Of a stretch of DNA of 64,000 nucleotides, positions 9,589-17,532 are shown piece by piece (the stretch's first letter is position 1; each line of letters begins with the position of its first letter). The position numbers and the translations under genes are program-made. The DNA is from Listeria monocytogenes (GTDB lineage Bacteria; Bacillota; Bacilli; Lactobacillales; Listeriaceae): contig NZ_CP168900.1 in NCBI RefSeq assembly GCF_041765605.1, positions 2,620,001 to 2,684,000 of the forward strand, written 5' to 3'. The notes below the pieces were generated by a model. The model was not told where the DNA came from and did no database searches. It saw nothing but the letters and a program-made list of their open reading frames with translations.

Positions 9589-10425
9589 TCAAGTAAGCAC
9601 TTTATCATTTCGAGCAATTAAACGTTCGTAGTAGGCCGGAAAAAGATCTAATTCTTCAGGTGTAAGCGTTCCAGAGACAAGTTCACCTGCATAGTGTCGC
9701 AAACTATTGAAAAGGCGTACCAACGTATCATTTAAGCTTATATCAGTCTTCATCAAGTCCGAAAGCGAGCCCATAACATCTGGATTCACATTAGGAAACG
9801 TATATTTTGTTTGCTTTGCTTTTCCGCTAATCGTATAAAAATCGCGGATCAGTTCTGAACGAGCAGTTTGATCCCCGTCAATCGCTAAATAAATTTGGAC
9901 CGCTACGCCTTTTGCCATTCTGCGCTGAGAAATACCAGCAAATTTTTTCCCTTGAATGCTGAGGTCGTAACTACCAGGACAATAAGAGTCTTCTATTTCT
10001 TTCGCTTCAATTACTTCATTGCAATCTACAAACATGTCTTTGATAAGTGTAAACATTGTTTCATAACCACGCTCAATCGCAATTCCGCGTTCTGCATCCG
10101 GGAGCACCATCGACAAATTAAGTACCCCTGAATCAAGGACAACAGCTAAGCCACCGGAATTTCTAACTACAACACGGTAGCCTTGTTCTTGTAAAAAGGC
10201 AATTCCTTTATCTATATCAGGTAACTTAGAATCTTGAATTCCAAGGGAAACTGTTTTTTCATGCACCCAGCCACGAACAGTAGATGGCGCTATTCTCGCT
10301 CCGACCGAGCGACATAGCGTATCATCTGTCGCGAATGATTGAATGGCATCGAAAGCTGGATTAATCGTTGTATTATCAATAAATCGCCACACATCTTGTT
10401 TTAGTAAGGTGTTATCAATATTCAT
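9589..10425 (-). CDS. lipL: Octanoyl/lipoyl-[GcvH]:protein N-acyltransferase LipL
   Basis: Family of lipoate ligase-like acyltransferases. LipL moves octanoyl or lipoyl groups from GcvH to E2 subunits of 2-oxoacid dehydrogenases. The protein (278 residues from ATG 10425, after GGAGG) has the conserved RNSGG loop and the thioester Cys at about residue 149 in YCPGSYDLS. The lipoate ligases LplA/LplJ lack that Cys. The neighbour gene order matches Bacillus lipL (ywfL). A longer frame begins upstream, but a promoter with TGCTATAAT lies inside that extension, which supports the shorter start. Confidence 0.85.
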   Translation of the reverse strand: MNIDNTLLKQDVWRFIDNTTINPAFDAIQSFATDDTLCRSVGARIAPSTVRGWVHEKTVSLGIQDSKLPDIDKGIAFLQEQGYRVVVRNSGGLAVVLDSGVLNLSMVLPDAERGIAIERGYETMFTLIKDMFVDCNEVIEAKEIEDSYCPGSYDLSIQGKKFAGISQRRMAKGVAVQIYLAIDGDQTARSELIRDFYTISGKAKQTKYTFPNVNPDVMGSLSDLMKTDISLNDTLVRLFNSLRHYAGELVSGTLTPEELDLFPAYYERLIARNDKVLT

Positions 10426-10534
10426 CTCTATGTCCTCCATGATTTTCTTTTTGTTATTATAGCATACCGACACCGAAATTAGATGCAAATGGCTTAAAAT
10501 AGCCATTTAATCAGGAATATCAATTTTCTGGCGG

Positions 10535-10627
10535 TTATTTGACTTTTTTTCGTTTAATGTTGAAAACTAGGGCTGTAATGATTGATATAACAACTGATTT
10601 GAGAATTATATCTTTTTTCATTTTCAT
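10535..10627 (-). CDS. Possible 30-residue membrane peptide
   Basis: A short frame starts at ATG 10627 with an AAGGA site nine bases upstream. It encodes a Lys-rich N-terminus, one hydrophobic segment of about 16 residues and a Lys/Arg-rich tail. No relatives are recognised. It sits between lipL and a terminator. Real but unproven: the start context and amphipathic design are the only support. Confidence 0.4.
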   Translation of the reverse strand: MKMKKDIILKSVVISIITALVFNIKRKKVK

Positions 10628-10668
10628 CGCCTCATTTCCTTTCTCCTATTATAACAAACTTACCATAC

Positions 10669-10703
10669 AAAAAAACCTAACTTCTGTAAAAGAAATTAGG
10701 TTC
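10669..10703 (-). terminator. Terminator after the small membrane protein gene
   Basis: On the minus strand, arms AACCTAATTTC and GAAGTTAGGTT are followed by seven T residues. Confidence 0.75.
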
Positions 10704-10743
10704 ATTATATCTAAAAGCCTAGGGAGCTTTTTTAGCAAATGTA

Positions 10744-10944
10744 TTACCAGTTGTAGCGGTCTTCATTATCGCGACTTGGGCGTTTTGGAGAATTACCCCA
10801 CATACGATAAAGCAGATATCCAATACCACCTAGTATAAGTACTGGGAATAAGAAGTGAAGCGTGATTCCAACGATATCAAGTACGATATTAAGTGCGATA
10901 AATCCTAAAATAACTGTAAAAAATATTTTCCAAAAACTATTCAT
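10744..10944 (-). CDS. Small membrane protein, 66 residues
   Basis: From ATG 10944 (AGAGG eight bases upstream) the protein has two hydrophobic segments (about residues 4-22 and 25-45). Its polar, charged C-terminus ends in DRYNW. Function is unknown. It follows the YxeA-like gene in the same direction and probably shares its transcript. Confidence 0.7.
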   Translation of the reverse strand: MNSFWKIFFTVILGFIALNIVLDIVGITLHFLFPVLILGGIGYLLYRMWGNSPKRPSRDNEDRYNW

Positions 10945-10966
10945 GATTTTTTCCTCTTTTCTAATT

Positions 10967-11290
10967 TTATTTACTACTTGCAAGCGGAACACTGTTTATT
11001 TCCTTGGCTTGGACGAGTAATTCGTTGTCTTGAACGACGATTTTATACTGCTTATTCTTTTTAAGTTGTGTTGTTGACATGAAGTTAACTTTGTGACTGT
11101 TTCCTTGATTATCTAAACACGATTCTTGGAAAGAGTACCCTTTAAATTTTGACTTAGTAACTTCTTTTCCATCGTTTTTGATTGTAACGTAATATGTATT
11201 TGCTGCTGATCCAATTGGTGCTGAAAATTCAATTACAACCATTGTTAATACAAAAATTGCAGCCAGTAAACCGAAAAGTCCCTTTTTCAT
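10967..11290 (-). CDS. YxeA/DUF1093-family secreted protein
   Basis: A 107-residue protein with an N-terminal signal or anchor segment (MKKGLFGLLAAIFVLTMVV). Its compact beta-rich domain contains the YYVTI and GYSFQE strands typical of YxeA (DUF1093). In Bacillus some family members are cell-envelope stress genes next to peptide exporters. The function is not established. One Cys (in ESCLD) remains in the domain. Confidence 0.72.
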   Translation of the reverse strand: MKKGLFGLLAAIFVLTMVVIEFSAPIGSAANTYYVTIKNDGKEVTKSKFKGYSFQESCLDNQGNSHKVNFMSTTQLKKNKQYKIVVQDNELLVQAKEINSVPLASSK

Positions 11291-11408
11291 TGTTTTTACC
11301 GTCCTTTTTTGTTGATAGGTTTATTATAGGGGAGATTCAAAAAAGGGACGAACGGCTCTAGGCTGAAAATTGGTACATCCTAAGTCTTATTTTCTTTCGG
11401 GTATAAAA

Positions 11409-11440
11409 AAAGAGCCTAGTTTGGTTAACTAGACTCTTTT
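11409..11440 (-). terminator. Terminator of the peptide-binding lipoprotein gene
   Basis: On the minus strand, arms AAAGAGTCTAGTT and AACTAGGCTCTTT are followed by a T run. Confidence 0.85.
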
Positions 11441-11443
11441 AAA

Positions 11444-13105
11444 TTAATTTTTTTCAATCCATTTGTAGTTTTCTGAACCGATTGGATACGTGGTGTAGTT
11501 TTTCAGATTACTTTTTTGCAAGTACGCGCGGCCACCTTGGTATAGCGGGATAAGCACGGCGTTATCTTTAAGTAAAATTTGTTCCGCTTCTAGTAGTGCT
11601 TGCCATCTTTTTTCTGGATCTGCCGAAAGTTTACCCTTGGCTCCTAGGACTAATTCATCGTATTTAGCATCCGAGAAGCCTGTGTGGTTCCCAGGGCTGT
11701 TTGTTAAGAATAGGTTGAGGTATGTGAGCGGATCTTGATAATCGCCACCCCATCCGCCTAGTAACAGTTCAAAATCTTGTGTCACGTCTGCTTGGAAACT
11801 CGCTTGGTTTGTGACATTTTTTAATTTGATTGTTAGTCCAGGAAGGTTTTCTTCTAATTGATTTTGGATAAATTCTGTTTGTTTGCGTTGCAAGGATGTG
11901 TCGCCACTTGTTAACGTAAGTGTTAATTCGGTTTTCCCGATTTCTTTCAAGCCTTGCTTCCATGCGTTTGTAGCTTCTTGTTGGTCAAACTTGAGTAAGT
12001 CGCCGTTTTGTTTACGGTAATCTTCTTTTGTTTCTGGGTCAAACATGATATCACCGGGAACATCCCCGTTTAATGCTTTAGATCCATTGGCAAGTAGTGT
12101 GTTGACCATGCCAGTCTTATCGATAGCCATCGCTAAACCGCGACGCAAGTTTAAGTTAGCTAAATCCGTTTTCACACCGTCTTTGCCTTGGTTCATTTTC
12201 ATATAAACAGAGCGTCCGGTTGCTTCTTTATGGAAGTTTTTATCATCTTTGTATTGTTTAACAAATTCACCATCAAGCTCTACGCGGTCCAATTTGTTTG
12301 TATTGTATAAGTTTAAAGCTGCATTAGTATCTTTTACAACAGTTACATGGATTTTTTCAGTTGGAACGTTCTTTTTATCCCAGTAAGTCGGATTTTTAAC
12401 GTAATCCCATGTCATATTTGTTCCATTCCAATTTTCTAATTTATACGGGCCGTTGGAAATCAATGTGTCGCTTTTAGTCCCATAACGGTCACCTTGTTTT
12501 TCTACAAATGCTTGATTTTCCGGGAAGAATGTCCCAGTCGTTAGGAGTTCTTTGAAAATTGGCACTGGGTTTTCTAGTTCGATTTGTAGCGTTTTGTCGT
12601 CTAACGCTTTGATTCCAAGTTCATCCGGTGACATTTCACCTTTCAAAATTTGGGTAGCATTTTTGACGATTTCCTCCATTTGTGGTCCGTATGCAGCGGC
12701 TGTTTTTGGATCCACCACTTTTTTCCAAGCGTATTCAAAATCATGCGCCGTCACTGGGTCGCCATTGGACCAATTAGCATCTTCGCGAATTTTAAAAATA
12801 AGTGTTTTCCCGCCATCTTTTTCTTCAGGTTCACTGGCAGCTAGAGCGAGTGCCGGTTTCCCGTTTTTATCTAATCGATATAATCCTTCAAAAATTTGAT
12901 TGATTACTCGGAAACTTACGCTATTGTCTGCGAGTGTTGGACTTGCATTCGGAATTCCACTCGTTTCCATGATGTTAACCACTTTGGCTTTCTTGTCCGA
13001 TGTTACTTTTTCATTTTCCCCTTTATTGCCAGACTGACATGCTGTAAGTGCTAGTAAACATAATAAACTGAGTGCCACTACCATTTTTCTGGCTGTTTTA
13101 TGCAA
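11444..13105 (-). CDS. Oligopeptide-binding lipoprotein (OppA/DppE-like, SBP family 5)
   Basis: A 553-residue extracellular solute-binding lipoprotein. The signal peptide ends at the lipobox LTAC with Cys23. The mature part carries the family 5 signature (around NWSNGDPVTAHDFEYAW) and the usual C-terminal peptide-closing lobe. The start is TTG 13105 with GAGGAG upstream. No permease or ATPase gene is near, so it must use subunits encoded elsewhere or act as a receptor. A promoter and a catabolite-type operator lie upstream. Confidence 0.93.
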   Translation of the reverse strand: MHKTARKMVVALSLLCLLALTACQSGNKGENEKVTSDKKAKVVNIMETSGIPNASPTLADNSVSFRVINQIFEGLYRLDKNGKPALALAASEPEEKDGGKTLIFKIREDANWSNGDPVTAHDFEYAWKKVVDPKTAAAYGPQMEEIVKNATQILKGEMSPDELGIKALDDKTLQIELENPVPIFKELLTTGTFFPENQAFVEKQGDRYGTKSDTLISNGPYKLENWNGTNMTWDYVKNPTYWDKKNVPTEKIHVTVVKDTNAALNLYNTNKLDRVELDGEFVKQYKDDKNFHKEATGRSVYMKMNQGKDGVKTDLANLNLRRGLAMAIDKTGMVNTLLANGSKALNGDVPGDIMFDPETKEDYRKQNGDLLKFDQQEATNAWKQGLKEIGKTELTLTLTSGDTSLQRKQTEFIQNQLEENLPGLTIKLKNVTNQASFQADVTQDFELLLGGWGGDYQDPLTYLNLFLTNSPGNHTGFSDAKYDELVLGAKGKLSADPEKRWQALLEAEQILLKDNAVLIPLYQGGRAYLQKSNLKNYTTYPIGSENYKWIEKN

Positions 13106-13121
13106 TATTTCTCCTCCTCTT

Positions 13122-13137
13122 TTGTAAGCGCTTTTTG
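13122..13137 (-). promoter_or_regulatory. Candidate CcpA (cre) site in the peptide-binding lipoprotein leader
   Basis: TTGTAAGCGCTTTTTG matches the left half and central CG of the cre consensus but misses the final CA. It lies about 50 bases after the predicted transcription start, where CcpA could block elongation. Confidence 0.5.
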
Positions 13138-13192
13138 ATTACGCAAAAAAATGACGGACTTCCTGCCAAATTCGCGCAGAACTTCCGCCACC

Positions 13193-13222
13193 ATTATAAA
13201 CCGAAACTGTATCAATTGTAAA
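13193..13222 (-). promoter_or_regulatory. Promoter of the peptide-binding lipoprotein gene
   Basis: On the minus strand, -35 TTTACA (13217-13222) and -10 TATAAT (13193-13198) are 18 bp apart. Confidence 0.7.
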
Positions 13223-13239
13223 TATAAACTGTTATATTT

Positions 13240-13854
13240 TTATTTCTTATTTAGGTAAACTCCTGAACCAACAACAATCACACACATCGTCATCAACATT
13301 GCTAACATTAAGTAACTGGGGTCATTACGCATAAACAAAGCAAGAATAAAACAGATTGTACCAGCTATATTAAGTGTAACAGTTGTGATTTTTCTAAGTA
13401 GGTTTCTTGACCATGCATCGATCTTTTTAAAACCAATCATCGTTAAAAATTTAAAGAGTTTTTTCGAGTATTGAATGTAGGCCGCAACAACGAACATGAA
13501 TGCTCCTGCTGTGACTAGAGAAAATCTACCAGTCGGGATATCGTAACCTAGCGCGTATACAATAATACTCATTTGAATGATTGTTAACAGCACTAACAAC
13601 AGTCTAAAACAATATTCAAATTCCAACAAACTCTCTTGATTCACTTTTTCTTTTCCGTAATATTCCGTTCCCGTAAACATAATCATTAAAAAAGGAATCA
13701 GAATTAAGCCGAGCCACTTTTGCATAAACATATCTGGGGAGAAGTCCGTACCGAAATGCACCGCCACTTCAGAAGGTAGTAGCGGATATAACACAGCAGA
13801 AATTCCTACTGTGAAAAGAATTATCATACTAGGAAATATACCAACTTTCCTCAT
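13240..13854 (-). CDS. DUF1648-type integral membrane protein
   Basis: About 204 residues from ATG 13854. An N-terminal membrane segment is followed by HFGTDFSPDMFMQKW, which resembles the DUF1648 motif, then four or five more hydrophobic segments. Related domains occur in SdpI, the immunity protein to the SdpC toxin, but this protein is only loosely like it and no toxin gene is visible. It may be cotranscribed with the upstream hydrolase; the gap is 23 bases. Confidence 0.65.
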   Translation of the reverse strand: MRKVGIFPSMIILFTVGISAVLYPLLPSEVAVHFGTDFSPDMFMQKWLGLILIPFLMIMFTGTEYYGKEKVNQESLLEFEYCFRLLLVLLTIIQMSIIVYALGYDIPTGRFSLVTAGAFMFVVAAYIQYSKKLFKFLTMIGFKKIDAWSRNLLRKITTVTLNIAGTICFILALFMRNDPSYLMLAMLMTMCVIVVGSGVYLNKK

Positions 13855-13877
13855 TCCCCTCACCTCTTCCAATATAA

Positions 13878-14510
13878 TTACTGGCAATAGGCGACAAGTT
13901 CCTCCCTTGTTTCGATAAGTTGCACTTTCTCGGTATTTGCTAATTGCTCTTTTGTTTCATCAAAACCTTGTTCAGATAATGCACGTGTCGCTGGTAAATA
14001 AACTAATACAGAAAAGCCTGCCCTACTTAACTGTATAACCGTAGTTTTCACACAAAAATCAAAAGCTAAACCTCCAACAAGAACTAAATCAACTTTTTGT
14101 TCGCGTAAATACTCAAGTACTCCAGTTGAAAGCTGTTCGACAATATCGTGGTAACAAGCGCCGTACGGATGAATGTCCGGCTCCATACCTTTCCAAATAA
14201 AGTAATCATAATCAGTCACAACTGGTAAACCATCTAATAATTCAAAACCTTTTGTACCTGGTTCACAGTGCCTTACCCAAGTACGGTCTGCATTTGGATA
14301 TTCGAGTTTAGCCAGCATTTCGTCTTTGGAATCAACTACCCATACAGCATTTTGCGGATGCGCATCTTTACTACCAATTCGAATAGAAGCAAGGCTTGCC
14401 ATAAAATTAAGTTCTGGCACAATTTTGTCTCCGCCCGAAACCGGTAATTCATCGGGACAAAGCGGTGTAAAGCCTTTTTGTGCATCAATATCAAAAGCGG
14501 CAATTTTCAT
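13878..14510 (-). CDS. Nicotinamidase/isochorismatase-family cysteine hydrolase
   Basis: A 210-residue cysteine hydrolase with a PncA-like triad: Asp9 in FDIDAQKG, Lys107 in FIWKG and Cys153 in FDFCVKT. The metal-site sequence KDAHPQNA is also present. Nicotinamidases turn nicotinamide into nicotinate for NAD salvage, which is the likely role. The gene starts immediately after the stop of the reductase-like gene (TAA then ATG) behind a GGAGG site, so it is part of the 16036-13878 operon. Confidence 0.85.
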   Translation of the reverse strand: MKIAAFDIDAQKGFTPLCPDELPVSGGDKIVPELNFMASLASIRIGSKDAHPQNAVWVVDSKDEMLAKLEYPNADRTWVRHCEPGTKGFELLDGLPVVTDYDYFIWKGMEPDIHPYGACYHDIVEQLSTGVLEYLREQKVDLVLVGGLAFDFCVKTTVIQLSRAGFSVLVYLPATRALSEQGFDETKEQLANTEKVQLIETREELVAYCQ

Positions 14511-15038
14511 TTAATTTTCCTCCAAGTTTTTATACGTTAGTTGTGCAAACTGGCCGAAACGAGTTACTTCTTCCAGCTCTAGCGCGTGCTCTCTATCTTC
14601 TTCAAAGAGCGGAATTCCTTTTCCTAAAATAATCGGCGCAATCGTTATCACAAAGCGATCTATCGCCTTCTCTTTTAAAAATTGTTGCACTAATTTCGCG
14701 CCACCAACAAGCCAGATTTTTTCACCATCAATGTTATTTAACCAGGTATCAACAGTGCCGGCAACAAAGTCAGCGTATTCGTCTTTTGTCCCAGCTTTCG
14801 TGTTGGAAAAAACGTAGACATCTTTTTTACTGTAAGGGAACGTGTCCGTAAGCGAGAAAATTTGTTGATACGTCGTCCGTCCCATGACAACTGTATCTAC
14901 GTTGTCAAAGAAAGCTTCATAACCTGCATCCCCTTCACTATCAATAGATTCTAACCATTCGACACTTCCGTTTTCATCTGCAATGTAACCGTCCAAGCTA
15001 ACTGCGATATATAGCGCAACTTGTTTTTCACTCATCAT
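14511..15038 (-). CDS. Dihydrofolate reductase-like (RibD C-terminal domain) protein
   Basis: A 175-residue protein of the RibD_C/YwjB family, which shares the dihydrofolate reductase fold and binds NADPH. It has the typical starts MYIA-like (VALYIAVSLDGYIAD) and VMGRTTYQ, and the nucleotide-binding VGGAKL. The reaction is not known. Tandem ATGs at 15038 and 15035 are both possible starts; the first overlaps the upstream stop by one base (TAATG), so translation is coupled. Confidence 0.85.
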   Translation of the reverse strand: MMSEKQVALYIAVSLDGYIADENGSVEWLESIDSEGDAGYEAFFDNVDTVVMGRTTYQQIFSLTDTFPYSKKDVYVFSNTKAGTKDEYADFVAGTVDTWLNNIDGEKIWLVGGAKLVQQFLKEKAIDRFVITIAPIILGKGIPLFEEDREHALELEEVTRFGQFAQLTYKNLEEN

Positions 15039-16036
15039 TACTCCAATCCTTTCACTACTAATTTTCCAATCATTTTTCCGGATGAGATAATTTTGTGAGC
15101 TTCTTCTATTGTCGCCGCGTTCACGGGTGATAAAACTTGATTTAATGTCGTTGTTAATTCGCCCGCATCTAACATTTGTGCCGCTTCCGTTAAAATCTCA
15201 TGCTGCTTAATTTTATCTTCTGTATTATATTTCGAGCGAGTAAACATGAATTCATAGCTGAAAGTAGCACTCTTGTCTTTTAAAAGAGTCATTTTCACTG
15301 GCTCTGCAAGTTCTACAATAGAGCAAATTTTCCCTTGTGGGCGAATCACTTCTTGCATCACGTCCCAGTGAGCGTTAGTGTTATGCAAACATAAAATAAA
15401 ATCAACACTCTGCTCAAATCCAAGTTCATTCAGTTGTTTTGGGATATTTTCTCGGTGATTGATAACATAGTTCGCACCGTGCTTCTTGGTCCATTCTATT
15501 GTTTCTGCGCGCGATGCAGTGGCAATGACTTCAAGGCCAGCGTTCGCAGCCAACTGAGTCGCAATGGAACCAACACCACCAGCTCCATTAATAATTAAAA
15601 TCGCTTTTCCTTTGTCATTTTCCGTAATTCCTAAACGTTCAAAGAGTGCTTCCCACGCTGTAATAGTGGTCAGTGGCATCGCAGCAGCTTCCTCTACGGT
15701 TAATTTCTGTGGTTTCAAACCAACTAACCGTTCATCAATTAAAGTGAATTCTGCATACGCTCCGGGCCTTGTGACGTCACCAGCGAAATAAACGTCTTGG
15801 CCAGTTTTAAATAAAGTAACATCACTCCCAGTATCGACAACCTCTCCAACTGCATCCCAGCCTAAAATTCGAACTTCTTCTCCGGATAGCTTAGTTGCTT
15901 CAAGTTGCTTAGTATCTACTGGATTGATGGAAATAGCTTTAATTTTCACTAGTAAATCATGACTTCCTGGTACTGGTTGGTCAATTTCTATATCCACGAA
16001 ACCCGTTGACGCTTTTGTTAATCCTACAGCTTTCAT
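15038..16036 (-). CDS. Zinc-type alcohol dehydrogenase/quinone oxidoreductase (ZADH family)
   Basis: 332 residues from ATG 16036, seven bases after GAGAGGTG. A medium-chain dehydrogenase of the quinone oxidoreductase or zinc-type group, with the NAD(P)-binding motif INGAGGVGSIATQLA and a GroES-like N-terminal domain. The usual structural zinc cysteines are absent, so a zinc-independent NADPH:quinone or enone reductase is the better guess. First gene of a three- or four-gene operon with the reductase-like and nicotinamidase-like genes. Confidence 0.88.
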   Translation of the reverse strand: MKAVGLTKASTGFVDIEIDQPVPGSHDLLVKIKAISINPVDTKQLEATKLSGEEVRILGWDAVGEVVDTGSDVTLFKTGQDVYFAGDVTRPGAYAEFTLIDERLVGLKPQKLTVEEAAAMPLTTITAWEALFERLGITENDKGKAILIINGAGGVGSIATQLAANAGLEVIATASRAETIEWTKKHGANYVINHRENIPKQLNELGFEQSVDFILCLHNTNAHWDVMQEVIRPQGKICSIVELAEPVKMTLLKDKSATFSYEFMFTRSKYNTEDKIKQHEILTEAAQMLDAGELTTTLNQVLSPVNAATIEEAHKIISSGKMIGKLVVKGLE

Positions 16037-16093
16037 TTGACAACACCTCTCGTTTCCTTTTCCCGAATTTCTTAAAATAATGCACATTTAGAT

Positions 16094-16130
16094 AAAAAAG
16101 CCTTCTCAAATTCACTGAGAAGGCTTTAAA
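16094..16130 (-). terminator. Terminator of the zinc-ribbon membrane protein gene
   Basis: On the minus strand, arms AAAGCCTTCTCA and TGAGAAGGCTTT are followed by six T residues. Confidence 0.85.
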
Positions 16131-16132
16131 AC

Positions 16133-16405
16133 TTATTTTTCGTCAAGCAGTTCACTATCTTTGAATTTCATTTTCGCATGACAGGCCGGGCATTTGATTT
16201 TCAACTTGCCGCCGTGTGAATGAGTATGGTCGCTATCTTCTTTTGTGGAAAGAAGCATTTTGCTAGCTTTTTTTAGTAGTGGGATAGCGATAATAACACC
16301 GATGATTGTGAACATTGCTAGAACCCCGATAAATACTAAGGTTACGGCAACTACAGCGATAAAAGTTTTTTTCAAAAAATGACCTAAATCAACTTGTTCT
16401 TCCAT
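16133..16405 (-). CDS. Small membrane protein with cytoplasmic zinc-ribbon-like tail
   Basis: 90 residues. Two merged hydrophobic stretches (about residues 12-45) are followed by a His-rich linker (DHTHSHGGK) and a single CPAC knuckle in KIKCPACHAKMKF. With one CxxC pair plus histidines it could bind a metal, alone or as a dimer. It lies 48 bases downstream of the CDF exporter in the same direction, so a role in the same metal response is plausible but unproven. Confidence 0.7.
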   Translation of the reverse strand: MEEQVDLGHFLKKTFIAVVAVTLVFIGVLAMFTIIGVIIAIPLLKKASKMLLSTKEDSDHTHSHGGKLKIKCPACHAKMKFKDSELLDEK

Positions 16406-16453
16406 CTAAACCAACTCCTCTAATTGATACGTTCATCATATCATGAAGTGGCA

Positions 16454-17365
16454 TTAATTGCAGTGATGATGGTGAGCATGATTTCCTTCAAGTTGAATCG
16501 TACTGTGTTCCAATGAGAAATTCTCTTGCAAATAATGCTCGATATCTGCCAAAATTTTATCTCGGTCAGCATCTTCACATACGGTCAAATGAGCTGTAAG
16601 AGCATTGAAATCCGAAGTAATCGCCCACACATGTAAATCATGCACTTCCTTCACACCATCTTGTTGTTGGAAGAATGTCTTGATTTCTTCTGTATCCACA
16701 TTCGCCGGTTTTCCTTCCATCAAAATATGAATCGCATCTTTCAGCACACGCCAACCACTAACTAAGATAAGCGCCGCAACGATAACACTGGCGATTGGAT
16801 CGGCGATATTCCAGCCTAGGAAAATAATTAGTAATGCAGCAATAATCGCGCCTACAGAACCAAGCAAATCTCCAAGTACATGCAAGAAGGCACTACGCAT
16901 ATTCAAATTCTCGCTAGTATCACCTTTCATTAAAATCCAAGCGACTAAAATGTTGACCAGTAACCCAATAACAGAAATGGTCATCATCCCTGCGCCAATT
17001 ACTTGTGGCGGATCAAAGAAGCGACCAATTGCTTCATAAAATATGAAAACAGAAATCCCAACGAGCGTTAACCCATTTAAAAATGCTGCTAAAATTTCAA
17101 ATCGTTTATAGCCATATGTTTTATCCGAACTGGCTGCTTTTTCGCCAAATTTGAACGCCGCTAAACTCAAACCAAGCGCCACTGCGTCAGATAGCATATG
17201 CCCCGCATCAGAAAGCAGCGCCAAACTATTGGTCATAATTCCACCAATAACTTCCACTATCATAAATGTAGCGATTAAGATAAAACTGATAAATAATGAT
17301 TTTTTGTTGGCATTATGCGCATGGTTATGATTGTGTCCATGAGCATGATCGTGGTTATGTGCCAT
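16454..17365 (-). CDS. Cation diffusion facilitator (Zn/Cd/Co exporter, CzcD-like)
   Basis: 303 residues from ATG 17365. The His-rich N-terminus (MAHNHDHAHGHNHNH) and C-terminus (HAHHHHCN) bracket six membrane segments. Transport-site motifs DAGHMLSDA (segment 2) and HVLGDLLGS (segment 5) carry the conserved His and Asp. The cytoplasmic ferredoxin-like dimer domain follows. It exports zinc and similar divalent ions in exchange for protons. The promoter overlaps a palindrome typical of ArsR/SmtB metal repressors. Confidence 0.93.
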   Translation of the reverse strand: MAHNHDHAHGHNHNHAHNANKKSLFISFILIATFMIVEVIGGIMTNSLALLSDAGHMLSDAVALGLSLAAFKFGEKAASSDKTYGYKRFEILAAFLNGLTLVGISVFIFYEAIGRFFDPPQVIGAGMMTISVIGLLVNILVAWILMKGDTSENLNMRSAFLHVLGDLLGSVGAIIAALLIIFLGWNIADPIASVIVAALILVSGWRVLKDAIHILMEGKPANVDTEEIKTFFQQQDGVKEVHDLHVWAITSDFNALTAHLTVCEDADRDKILADIEHYLQENFSLEHSTIQLEGNHAHHHHCN

Positions 17366-17401
17366 GTGATTACTTCCCCTCTGTAAGTAGCTAATTTCTT
17401 T

Positions 17402-17438
17402 ATATGCATATGTTAGCATATATACATTTTAAGTGCAA
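17402..17438 (-). promoter_or_regulatory. CDF exporter promoter with ArsR/CzrA-like operator
   Basis: On the minus strand, -35 TTGCAC (17433-17438 region) is 17 bp from -10 TAACAT. The inverted repeat ATATGC-N8-GCATAT (17402-17421) covers the -10. ArsR-family sensors such as CzrA bind AT-rich palindromes in this position and release when zinc binds. No such repressor gene is in the window. Confidence 0.6.
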
Positions 17439-17454
17439 CCATTCTTATAAAAAA

Positions 17455-17509
17455 AGAAGCTGATCCTCAAAAACCAGATCTAAAAATCTCACTTTTGAGG
17501 ATCAGCTTC
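17455..17509 (-). terminator. Terminator of the HAD phosphatase gene
   Basis: A 17-bp perfect stem has arms starting GAAGCTGATCC and ending GGATCAGCTTC. It is followed on the minus strand by seven T residues. Confidence 0.85.
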
Positions 17510-17532
17510 CTATTATCTACCCATTCTTTTTC

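Noticed and set aside
10539..10838. 99-codon plus-strand frame over 10539-10838
   Set aside because: It runs through a minus-strand terminator and the end of a minus-strand membrane protein gene, and has no ribosome site.
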